Assembly (NCBI GenBank): GCA_033085395.1
Contig: JANQBS010000279.1
Location: 1-47,857, forward strand
Length of the DNA stretch: 47,857 nucleotides
Direction: 5' to 3'
Source: Xanthoparmelia taractica
Lineage: Eukaryota; Ascomycota; Lecanoromycetes; Lecanorales; Parmeliaceae
The notes below the pieces were generated by a model. The model searched no databases. It worked only from the letters and a program-made list of their open reading frames with translations, and had not been told where the DNA came from. Shown piece after piece: positions 24,201 to 34,804 of the stretch; within the stretch, counting starts at the first letter, position 1; every line of letters begins with the position of its first letter. Both the position numbers and the translations under genes were made by a program.

Positions 24201-25435
24201 ATAGTTTTTTCTTAAGCAATATCTTTAGATATATAAAAGACCTTTATCTTATAGTTATCGAATTCTATCTTACAATCGAATCGCAGACGTATATATTAAT
24301 AATTATCGTATTTTATATTATTAAGAAAAATCTTAAAGATTATAAGAATTATTTTATTAAATTTATTTAATAAGAGATAAATAATAAAGCGTAAAGTTTT
24401 ATTATAAAGAAAGATTATTATAAATTAAGTCGTTTTTATACTTATTAGACTAAATATATCGTTTATATAATATTTATTTTATATTAATTATAGAATATAG
24501 CTCGTAGATATCGCTCGATAATAAAATCGAAAGATCTATTTTAATATATATCTTAGCGAATTTCTTAAGATTTTAAATACTTAAATACTTATAACGTAAA
24601 TATTATATTCGTAACGCTTCGAGATTAATATCCGCTTCGAATAGAGTCTTTAAAGACGTTAGATTAAACTTAATTAAGAATTTATTATAAATAAAAATAT
24701 CTTTATTAATAATCGCTAATATTAAAAATATTTTCTTTAAATATTTAAGATATAAAGATAATTTTTTATATATTTAAAAAAGATTTACTTATTATTAATA
24801 GAGAGATCGCTCGAAACGAAAGAGAGAAAATAATTTTATTCTTTTAATTATTTCTTAAAAATAAAATTATAATTATCGCCCGATATTAATTATACGTCTT
24901 AAAGAGTTTATATATATTTAGCGCTATTAATTTTATATTTTAGATTAATATTATCGAAGTTAATAATTATAAGATTATTAATAAATTTATATATTAGGCG
25001 AGGCGATTTAAAGGGCTCGAAAGTAATAAATATCGAGAAATCGTAAATTAGATATTAAGTGTAGACGTAGTCACGAATTTAGAGTGAAGATATAATCGCT
25101 ATCGTGAAAAAGATAATAACTTACGCTTTATCGAAAGATATAGATATCGTAGATCTATAATATTTATTAAATAGAGCTTTAGAGTCGACGATAAGATTAT
25201 AAGCGCTTAAGATATATATAACGAAATAGCGAGTGATCTTTAATTAAATAATCGCTATAGCGATTTTAGCGCTAAAAAGTTAATTCTTATTCTTCTTCTT
25301 CTTCTTCTTATTTTTATTCTCTTTAGACTTATTATTATTATCTTCTTAATCGTTATAATTATTAAGATTATCGCGATTATCGCGATTATTACGATTATTA
25401 CGATTATCTCTTTCGCTCTAATTATTATCATCGCG
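21300..25435 (-). pseudogene. Copia C2 pol and end of gag (RIP-damaged)
   Basis: Read on the minus strand. At 25280-25435 is an R/D/N- and K-rich stretch like the gag linker of C1. Integrase should lie at about 23500-25200. Reverse transcriptase surrounds 22447-22458, where the motif reads YINN in place of YVDD: both catalytic aspartates are lost. RNase H lies left of this. The MITE at 22695-22968 interrupts the RT region. Numerous TAA/TAG stops are present. Limits are approximate. Confidence 0.75.
22695..22968. mobile_element. MITE, complete copy (copy 2)
   Basis: A 274-bp element with inverted ends that begin CGGGTCGGAAAGGTGTGG, flanked by TA on both sides (22693-22694, 22969-22970), which points to mobilisation by a Tc1/mariner-pogo transposase. 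There is no coding capacity. The left half is structured: CATACC-GAAA-GGTATG forms a tetraloop hairpin, directly overlapped by the perfect 18-bp palindrome GTATGGGATATCCCATAC. The right half is A/T-rich with the repeat AAAAAAAGTTG twice. It is inserted in copia C2. Confidence 0.92.
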
Positions 25436-27599
25436 TAAGCGTTAATAATTATATTTAGCGTTAAAATAAAAATCTCTCTTATAAATAATATAAATAAATA
25501 TATAAGAATTACTTAAAATAATATTACTTTAAATTTTATGTTTTATAGTGCTAACTTCAAGAAAGACAAGTGCGATAATACTTTAATTTATATAATCGAG
25601 AGCGTCGACGGCGATAATCGATAGCGTATATATCTATAGATTTAAAATAGAATTTATAAAGTTAATTACTATATTAAGAAAGCGAGTAATTATGTAATTT
25701 AATAAGTACTTAATCTTATTCTTTTTATTATAAACGTTATAATTTTAATTATAATACTTATAATATAAGTTATATTAAAAGTCTAGCTCTTTATAAAAAT
25801 AATATATTTTTTAATTTTTATTAATAATAAAGGAATTTTTATTAAGTTAATTTCTAAATTCTCGTAAGATATTAATAAATTAATCGATATACGTTTAAGA
25901 ATTATTTTCGTAGACTAATAGAGTGAGAGCTTTTAGCTTTCGAATTATAAAATTAAGAATATTAAAGTTATGAGATTTATATTCTTTTAGCTCTTTTTAG
26001 ACGAGAGTAGCGTTAAAAAAGCTCTTAATTTTATTACGAGAATTATCTTTATAGCGAGTTCTTATTATAATATAAATTTTTCGATACGCCCTATTTTAGA
26101 TCGCAATAAACGCTTTATTAATAATATTAATTAATCGATTAGATTTATTTTTAACGTAATATTAAAATCTAGCATCTTTAGAAAGTCTTATATTTATTAC
26201 TTTTATCTTTAATAATTAAAAGTGCTTTTAAATATTTTAATCTTATTAAGTACGTTTAGATTAATTAAGAGTTTAATTTCTTCGATTATAATATTTAAAC
26301 TTCGAAGCTTAATAAAGAAATAAATAGAGTAAATAACGCTAATAATATAAAGCGTGTTAAGAAATTAAATAATTCTTCTTTCTTAAGAATAGGCTTTGAT
26401 GATAATTTAGAGATTAATTATCTAGAGATAAAGATCGAATTAGCGCGTGCGATCGAGAAATAGTTATCGTCGCTATTAAAGAGATTTAAGATAATTATAA
26501 GAATTTATAATATATGCGAGAAGTCTCGCTAAGCTTTAAGATTAATTTAATATAATTTAAATTATTATTAACGAAGTTCTCTTATATAACGATTTAAGAA
26601 ATATATTTAAGTAAAGTTTTTCTTTAAAAACTTAGAGAAAGAAGAAAAAAAGTTAATATATAAGCGATATTCTTTCGAAGAGACGTTTATCTTTATAGAT
26701 ATATGCGAGTTCGAATATACTTCGCTTTTCGAGTTATCTTTATAATTAATTAACTCTTCTAATCAAAGATCTTATCTTATATAATTATAAATATTAATTA
26801 TTATATTAATCTTCTTATAAGATCGCTTTCTTACGATCTATTCTCTTTTTATTACTATAAAGAGCTTTTTCTTTTCGCGTATTAATATTTAAGATATGCG
26901 AGATAAAGATTAATTTCTCTTTTAATTAGTAATTAAATTTATTTTTAACTTATTTTTAGCTCTTATTATAAATATTTCGCACTTAAGATATTAAAAATTA
27001 ACTACTTATTACTAGATTTTAATGTTATAAGATAAGCGATAACGATATATCGTCTCTCGCTTTTAGCGTGTTCTACGTAAAAAAGCTAATTATATTTCAA
27101 AAGCCTTAGCGATCACGTAATAGCGGGCGTACGATAATTATAATATTTTTCGCTTAATAGCAATTTACGACGATTCTCGACGATATGCTTTATATTATCT
27201 CGAATAAAATCGAATATTATTAATATTAATGCGATGAATTAATAGTATAAAATTAAATCGATAGCGTGATATAATACTTAGTATTCGAATCGTTCTTACG
27301 AGCGAATCGTAATTATTTTAACTTAGAATAATTATCTTAAAAATAGAAATTATTTATGATAAGAAGATTAACGCGTAGAAGAAAAGCGTAATAGCGTCTA
27401 ATAACGCTTAAAGAATTCGAAGTAATATAAGCAGTAGTACTCTGAGATACATCGTAGTGTCTTTTATAATCTATATCTTTATTACGATAAAATACCGATA
27501 CTTAATAAAGCTTTTAAAGATAGCTATAATTATAACACGATAGAAGAAAGATTATACTATATTATAATACTTGGTGGAATAGAGCTTAGACTTATAATC

Positions 27600-27743
27600 T
27601 ATCAAAATATAAGATAAAACACTTAGTTATATTATTCTAAGTGTGCTATAAAAGGTTAGTGCGATCTATCTAAATAAGATTACGTGACTTGGCGTTTACC
27701 AAGTCTTGGCATATCACGTAAGCACGCGATTCAACTTTCAATA
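27600..27743 (-). repeat. 5' LTR of C2
   Basis: 144 bp, plus-strand text starting TATCAAAATATAAG and ending TTTCAATA. The bases just left of it (AGAGCTTAGACTTATAATCT on the plus strand) are the place of the primer-binding site and look like the D-arm/anticodon part of a tRNA, as in copia elements primed by a half-tRNA. Confidence 0.88.
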
Positions 27744-27748
27744 AAGTT

Positions 27749-29057
27749 CAAGAGACCTGTATTAATAAGACTATAATCTATTTATTTACCAATCCTAACG
27801 CGTTTATCGCTAATATTACGCGTAAGTATAACGTATTATCGAGAAAGCTTTAAAGACGATATGCGAGAGATTATTTTAAATTAAGTCGATTAATAGTAGA
27901 TAAAGCTCTTATAGACGCAATAAAGAAGATTATTTACGAGTATATTTATTAATTAGACTCGTTTAATATATTAGCAAGATTAATTATAATTCGAAAGATC
28001 GCAAATTATCTATTTATTAAGACTAGAATTAATCGAGTTATAGAGAATTATTAAATTAAACGATTTCTTACGAGACATCTCGAATTCATTAATAGAAAGT
28101 AAAAATCACTTGCTACTACTCGAAAGAATACGCATAATTTAGAAAATATTCTATCTTAGAAAGTTTTAAGAGATCTATAAGTAGCTAGGAATAAAGCACT
28201 AGAACGTGTGAAATATAAACGAAACGGGCTTTCGAATTGACTGTGGCAAGGCCCAATAGGTCGTTATAGCTTATCGATTCAAGTAGCTTCTTATAACGAA
28301 TTCTAATATACGATTATATATTACGTTCGTAGAGTGTATTAATACTAAAGACTTTACGATCCTCGCAATAATTATTCTATAGAAAAGGCATATTTTAAAT
28401 AAATAAGCATATAACAATATTGATAAGAACACTACTTTAATCGTTAGTGATTCTAGATACTCAAATAATTACTTAATATACGAATAACTTATTTATTTCG
28501 AAAGGCATAGTCTTGAGACTTAAATAGAAGTATATCGACTTATAATAATAAATAACTATAATTCTTATCTAATATACAAATTCTAAGACTTTACTAGAAT
28601 TAATAGAATCGCTCTATTTCGTCTTTTAGCTTATTTTACATATCTAACTTAGTTATTAAACGTCGATCTCTTTTAATTATTTAAATACTATCATTAAAAG
28701 ATAATCGATAAGATAATTTACCTCGAAAATAATAACTTTAATAAGCTAAAATTCTTAGTCTATTTTTGAAATATAGAAGAAAGAACTTTTACTAATTATA
28801 ATATTATAAGAATCTTTTGTAAAATAGACTTATTTCTCTATAATTCTAAGCAAGTTCTTATTAAAATTCGAGCTGCATATACTCGAGATTTAATATCGAA
28901 ATAAGAGATTCTTTTACTTTTTGCATAAACTTCTTATAAATCTTTTAAGATTCTAATTTATAAAATAGCTCTTTAGAAAGAGATAAACTTTACTTACTTA
29001 GAAGATCTTAAAGAATCTATTCGTTAGGCCATTAAGAATAAAAATACTCTAGCTTAT
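27749..29057 (+). pseudogene. pogo transposase, main fragment
   Basis: Starts right after C2. About 27790-28240 encodes a helix-turn-helix/CENP-B-type DNA-binding region: readable pieces include ITRKYNVLSRKL, then IIYEYI and IKRFLTRHLEF, then NKALERVKYKRNG. From about 28310 the DDE domain reads ITFVECINTKDF, TTLIVSDSRYSNNYL (catalytic DxxxSH-like, with H changed), FTYLTxLLNVDLFxLFKYYH (the conserved HLLQPLDVGCF block) and IRIFCKIDLFLYN. The first catalytic aspartate region, expected near 28240-28310, was not found and may be deleted. Stops fit RIP. The fragment is cut by element D. Confidence 0.85.
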
Positions 29058-29239
29058 TATCATGGAAAAGGTCTTGGAATTTATTATTAAAAAGTCTATA
29101 GAATTCTAAGGGCCGCCGGTCGGAGATCTGCTGAGAAACTAATATATATTTAACTTAGTCTCCCCGATCTTCCCGATCGCGATATCTAAGTGTTAAAGTT
29201 ATTTTATTATATAAGAAGTATATATAAAGAATCGTAATA
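29058..29239 (-). repeat. Left LTR of element D
   Basis: 182 bp, plus-strand start TATCATGGAAAAGG and end AAGAATCGTAATA. Its inner two thirds are RIP-mutated where the right LTR is clean (TATCTAAGTGTTAAAGTT here against TACCCAAGTGTCAAAGTC there), whereas its first 60 bases are the cleaner of the two. Confidence 0.9.
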
Positions 29240-29446
29240 ATATCTTATAATAATAAGAAAAATAAGCGATCTCGCTTACTTAGATATGTATTTAAAATTA
29301 ACTTCTAATAAGCTATAATCTTAATTAAATCCTTAATTTATTAATACTATTACTTTATTATTATTATTAATAAATTTCTCGAACTTTATTAATATTAGTA
29401 GCAAACAACTAGAAAATTAATAATAGTAAGATTATATTAACGATTA

Positions 29447-31291
29447 TAAAGATTGACATTAAAAGTCCTGCCCACTTAGGGCTAGGGCTAATATTCTCTT
29501 GATATACTTGGCATTTTGACAAATTTGGTGATTTTCTTGAATTGCTTCATTTTTCTACTAATGATTCTTCATGTAGCTACGGATATACTTATTGACTCGC
29601 TTAGTCGAGTTATATAATCTCACATCGCTTCCCTCACGATCTTTCCTATACTCGTTCCCCCCCTTAAGACGAATTATCTTCGCAATATATCGAGGTATAC
29701 GCTCTATTCACTTCTAAATTCTCTTCTATAAAAATTCATGATTTTAATAATAAAGCTATCGTTTTTCGATCTTCTTTCGAGTTCTTAATATTTCGTTTCG
29801 TGTAATATATCGCTTTATTCAGAATTAGCATAGCTTAATTATATTTAGATTCGGAGAGTTATTATACTAGACTATTCGAATAATATTAAATAACATATAA
29901 ATTACTTTCTAATATTTGAATGCATATGCCAAAGTCTTATCTTTTATGACTTCCGTGTCAAGTCGCTCACGTTTACACTTCTAAGTAAATTTTAGAAGCT
30001 TTAAAATAAGAATTTATATCTAATAAGCGGGAGAAATAAGAGAAAGACGAATATATATATCTTTTTTTGATAGCGATATTAGATAATTTCTTCTTTCTTT
30101 CCCTCAATAATAACTTTCTTAATCTTTGCAGTGAACTTTCACTATAACTTCTTACCGAAAAGATTACGTAGTCTTATACGTCGTATATCGATCTTAAGTT
30201 CTTATACTACTTTAATCTTAGGTTTCAAGGCCTCGTTAATTGCGACGAGATTCTCGATATATTTCTTCTTTTCTACTATAGTTTTAGCTTTTTATATATG
30301 ATATAACCCCTTTTTATTATAGAAAAAATATTCTTAAAATATAAATTTTATAACCTCAATAAAATGTTTTCGTATAGCGAACTTAACAAAAATCTTATTA
30401 GGTTGACGCCAGACTCGTACTTTCCCTCGTCGTGAATTTAAAATCACACTAATCTCATTACTTTAGATTATTCTTTTTTAGTCCTCTATGATTTAATCTT
30501 TATATCGTAAGGCGAATTAATATCGAGCTTTTATTATAACTTTCGTAAGTAACGATTTTTTGAAATTATTACGTTTTAAGACTCGTAAGACTATTATTAA
30601 TAAGATTTCTTACTCTATAGCTAATATAAAAGAGTTTTTTTTACGATTATAGCGATCTTTTTGTATTGTAATTATAATAGCACTCTTAAGTTTAAATATA
30701 AGAATAAAAGATCGTTTAGATCTAAAGACATTAATTATATAAGAAAGTAGTAACTTTTTAAAATTGTTCGAGTTATATTCTCTATCACGGGCCTATTTTT
30801 AAAAACGACCTATACTTCGATGAGAGATTTCAGTAATAGTAGTAATGATTTTATATGTAATATTAGCTTCGACTAAAGCAAGTACCTAAAGTCTGATTCC
30901 GTTATCGTGATTAATGCTCTAGGCATTAAGTATATTATTAGTATATGGAGAATCTTAAGAAGAATACTATAGATAGACTGGACTAAGGACTCTACTTGTA
31001 CTGGAAACCTATTGATTCTCCTGTTATTCTCTCACGTAAATTAGCATGTATAGTATTAATATCGGTCGCTACAATGTACATCTGTAACATCACTATAATG
31101 CATGACTGTAACGTCGCTATAGTATATATGCATGCACTCCGTATGTAAAGCATTGATATCGCTACTATGCACCGCATTGATGTCGCTACTACGCAAAATA
31201 TTCATATTTTTTATATTGCCAAGCATTAGGGCATGCCAAGAGAATATTAGCCCTAGCCCTAAGTGGGCAGGACTTTTGATATCAACCTTCG
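29447..31291 (-). mobile_element. Tc1/mariner-like transposon in element D
   Basis: A 1.85-kb element with long inverted ends. The core of the ends, AAAAGTCCTGCCCACTTAGG followed by GCTAGGGCTAATATTCTCTTG, is identical on both sides. Allowing C/T and G/A changes, the ends extend outward to TA on both flanks (29445-29446, 31292-31293), as for Tc1/mariner elements. The minus strand has a damaged frame readable at about 30090-30330 (KKGLYHI, then IENLVAINEALKP, then LRNLFGKKL), a lysine-rich region like a pogo-type transposase C-terminus. No DDE triad was identified. RIP is moderate, weaker than in D itself. Confidence 0.7.
31040..31195. repeat. Subterminal repeats of the Tc1-like element
   Basis: Imperfect ~22-29-bp units just inside the right end: TGTAACATCACTATAATGCA, TGTAACGTCGCTATAGTATA, GCATTGATATCGCTACTATG, GCATTGATGTCGCTACTACG. 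Repeated subterminal motifs often serve as transposase binding sites in DNA transposons; that role is an inference here. Confidence 0.55.
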
Positions 31292-31293
31292 TA

Positions 31294-32016
31294 AAAGTAT
31301 ATAGTATAGAAGTAGTTAGAATATTATAATAATAATAATATAAACATTATAATTATTAATTGATATCTCCCTTTAATAATTACACAAATACTATTAAGTT
31401 GAAAAAAATTATATTCTTAATCGATAAAACTTATTAAATATAGCGATAAGATAGTAGATATAATATAAGTATTATGAGAATATAGTATTTATTATAATAT
31501 TATATGTGATTTTTAAATACTATTAATATTAATAATAAGATATTTAACTTATAAATCCCTTTATTAAGTTAGGTAAATATATTTTTTTAGACTTACGAAG
31601 ATATCGTAAGTTAAACGATATTAGTAGTAGCGATTATATCCTTATATTAACGTACTAAGTTATTAGAGTTCGTAAGATTTTTAACGTTATATTACTAATC
31701 ATATTTAGACCCGTATCTTAATTATCTAATAAGATACTACGTGATAAGATCTCTATCTTTTCGAATAACTCGCTTATTAAGAATTCGCTCTACTTTCTAG
31801 AACTTATTCTTATTAATATTTTCTTTTATATATATACTATCTAATTAATTAGAGTTAGAATATTTATATAAATTAAAGTTAAAAATAGAAATAGACTCTA
31901 ATTAAGTAATGCTAAAGATCGAATATATATTTTAATGCTCTAAGATAGCTAATTTATAAATCTATTTATTAACTTTCTATAGTATTTCAAAGAAATCGAT
32001 ATATTACTAAGATAAC

Positions 32017-32076
<60 letters not shown>

Positions 32077-33859
32077 GTAATAATAGAGATAAAATAATCT
32101 TTTTATAGTTATAAATAAGCTTAATCGCCTTACTTAAGAAATATTAATTAATACTTTCTATTATAATAATATTTTTAATTTATATAAATAAATAAGATAA
32201 TATTAGCTATCTAAATGCGAGTAATAATAGATTATAATAAAGATATAATAACTTCTCTAAATAAATTAAGTAATCTATTAAATTAAAATTCGTAAATTAA
32301 TTTATTAAAAGTTTTATTATTAATCGTAATTAAGATCGAGTTATTAAATAGAGCTTATATTTATAAGAGAACTAACGACTAAAGAACGAAATTCTACATA
32401 GTATATAGATAGAATCGTAGTGCTATCTCCGCTATTTAATTAATTCTCTCGCTACTTTTATTTATTTAAAAATAATAATAGATAATCGAATAAAATAAGT
32501 TTACTTCGAGCTTCTTAAAGAGCTTCGATTAAAGCTTAAAAAGAAACTTTCTATTACGATTCGTAAGCAAAATCCTTAAAATTCCTTAATTTATAATATT
32601 AAGTTTATTAAATAATATAATAATTTATTAGATAATAAAGTAATTCTTTTTATTAGATACGAAAGTTATTTTTTTTATAAACTTATTTATTATAGAAAGA
32701 ATAATATCGAACTTCTTATTTATTAATTTTAAGAGTGTTAAAATAAAATCTAGAATAAGTATATAAAATAGCATTAACGAAGACTCGATTGACTATAGAG
32801 AGTTATAAGGACGATATTAATATAGTTAAAGAATAAGATATTAAGAATAGAATCTAATATATTAGATATTCGAAATCTTTTTATAAGACTTCTTGAATCT
32901 TAAATAATTATCTTTATAAACTATTTCAAGAATAATTTTAATTATACTTTAAGATATATAAAGACGCTATATATTAATAAGCTTATTAATATAAAAGAAA
33001 AGATTTTAATATTTCTATATAATATTTTTTATATATCTATTATAAACGAAAGATAGATTAGTGACGTTCTCGTTAATATTCTTATTCTTAATTATTAAAA
33101 TAGAGATTCTAACGTAGAATAAGTTTATCTTATAATCGTTTTCGAGATCTTTAAGAAATATAGAATTTATCTTTATAAGTATAGTAGTAAAGAGAGTATC
33201 TAGTTTATTATGCTTATTAGAGAGAGAGATATTATTAATACTTATAAGTCTTAAAAGTGTATCGAGAATAATATACTCTTTTTCGAGCTTATATCGAATA
33301 TTAAGATAAAATTATCTAAAGAATTAAAAAGCTCTAATAAGATAAATGTTTATTCTTATAATAAAATTTATTAAGATAATTAATAATTATCTTATAATAT
33401 TTAGAATAATAGAATAATCTATTTAAATAATTATAGTATACTTTAATAAGTCTATTAGATATCTTATTTTCTTAAGTATCTAGATAAAGTCTATTATCTC
33501 GAGTTCTATTAACTAGTAATTACGTTTAACTTAAATTAATTCTTAAGATAAAAATATAATTATTTAAATTGTAATGTGAAAAGATTATTTATTTAAGTTA
33601 GAATTAATTTCTTCGTTAATATAAAAGACTTATATTTTAAAATTAAATTTTTTTAAAGTTTTTAAATTTACTTATATTAGTCTATTGAGATTATAATATA
33701 TAAGTATTAAAAGATTAAGATAATGCTATTTATAAATTATTAAAACTTGCTTATTTTAGCTTAATTAATAAAGATAATTTAAAGTATAAAGAATAGATAT
33801 AACGAGAATTATCTTTCGACGAAGCTTTTTTTAAATGTCTTATCTTATGATTTTATAAA
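31294..33859. other. Internal region of element D, left part
   Basis: RIP-mutated AT-rich sequence without a recognisable protein domain on either strand. It contains an AAT trinucleotide microsatellite at about 32019-32084 (around 20 units, then broken by AGT). Confidence 0.65.
32019..32084. repeat. (AAT)n microsatellite
   Basis: About 20 near-perfect AAT units, interrupted once by AGT near the right end. It lies within element D. Confidence 0.9.
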
Positions 33860-33864
33860 GATGT

Positions 33865-34799
33865 TGTCACGAACGAATGGACGTGTAGTGGGATTGACTG
33901 CTTCCATTGTTCAAATATGCTACGAATGCTCTGAAAACTCTTCTCCGGAGCAACATTGATCCACACCGGCTTGGCATTCGGAGAGCAGATACCAAAACCG
34001 TGACAATTGCCCACAAAAACAACAAAAAATGACGTCCTCGTCATTCCAGATCCCAAACCATGACTCCCATTGGTCCATGCATGCACCATTGATCAATTGA
34101 TTGATTGATTGCCTGATTGATCGATGAATAGTGGCTGCGACGAGATGGGTGTGTGTTGCTGGTACTGATGTGGGATGAATGCCTTGACGTTGGCTGGTGC
34201 TTCTGCTGTGATTGACCTACGGTCCATTGGTGTGTGGTACGACGCGTATTCTGAAGGAGAGTTCGAAGCTGGCTGGCTGGCAAGCATGTGGCTGGCGGGC
34301 AGGCTTCTCCGTAGTGCAGTGGTATTTGGCTCCCATGGGAAGCAGTATGGCCACGTGCCATCAAGTAGAGTGGTTTGAACCATCGAATCTTGATCGTATG
34401 GGCCTTCCAACATGGTCCGTCAAGCTAGCTAGATCCGGGCCCAGCAAGAGATCAGACGATGGTCATTTGGACGATTTGAAACCATCCGAAGTCGTGGATC
34501 AAGGCCTCAATCACTACAGCAGCTAGTGCAGTTATATTCAATTCTTTCAGCCAACATCCCACGGAGAGCACCTAAGGTCTACACTAAGCAATGGCCCTGG
34601 TTCTTAGGATGTCTCAGCCATGAGTACATGGCATTTTTGTTGTTTTTGTGGGCATGTTGTCACGGTACACACCAGCATGGCTGTGGTACGCTTAGTCATA
34701 GCTCGTTTGAGGGCTTGGCAACCCACATATCTAGCTGCCAACACTCTAGATAGAATAACAATAAAATCATTATCGATATATCCCAGTCTTACTGTGACA
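33865..34799. mobile_element. Unmutated ~935-bp solo LTR in element D
   Basis: A block of ordinary base composition with abrupt edges in AT-rich sequence. It begins TGTCACGAACG and ends TTACTGTGACA, inverted TGTCAC/GTGACA termini as in LTRs. The flanks GATGT (33860-33864) and GATAT (34800-34804) fit a 5-bp duplication with one RIP-type change. Inside, about 33 bases at 33998-34031 recur inverted at about 34630-34665 (CCGTGACAA, GCCCACAAAAACAAC). Several frames of 60-107 codons are open on both strands at once, as expected of GC-richer non-coding DNA. No domain is recognised. Solo LTR is favoured; a MITE nested in an LTR is the alternative. Confidence 0.7.
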
Positions 34800-34804
34800 G
34801 ATAT

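Larger units (their letters stand above)
20838..27743 (-). mobile_element. Ty1/copia retrotransposon C2
   Basis: A 6.9-kb element with 144-bp LTRs at 20838-20981 and 27600-27743, and a perfect AAGTT duplication (20833-20837, 27744-27748). It lies on the minus strand: the purine tract GAAGAGAAG precedes the left (3') LTR when read on that strand, and the RT motif reads as YINNILLAS at about 22443-22458. LTR ends resemble C1 (TGTTGAAA start) but the LTR body differs, so it is a sister family. It is heavily RIPed and contains one MITE. It interrupts the pogo transposase just upstream of the DNA-binding domain. Confidence 0.92.

Noticed and set aside
27540..27600. tRNA gene next to the 5' LTR of C2
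   Set aside because: Only a D-arm/anticodon-like portion is present, with no acceptor stem or T-arm; its position fits a primer-binding site.
34041..34526. Overlapping open frames of 100-107 codons on both strands in the GC-normal block
   Set aside because: They overlap each other in several frames, have no recognisable domain, and lie within a block with LTR-like ends and a 5-bp duplication. Higher GC content alone makes such frames likely.
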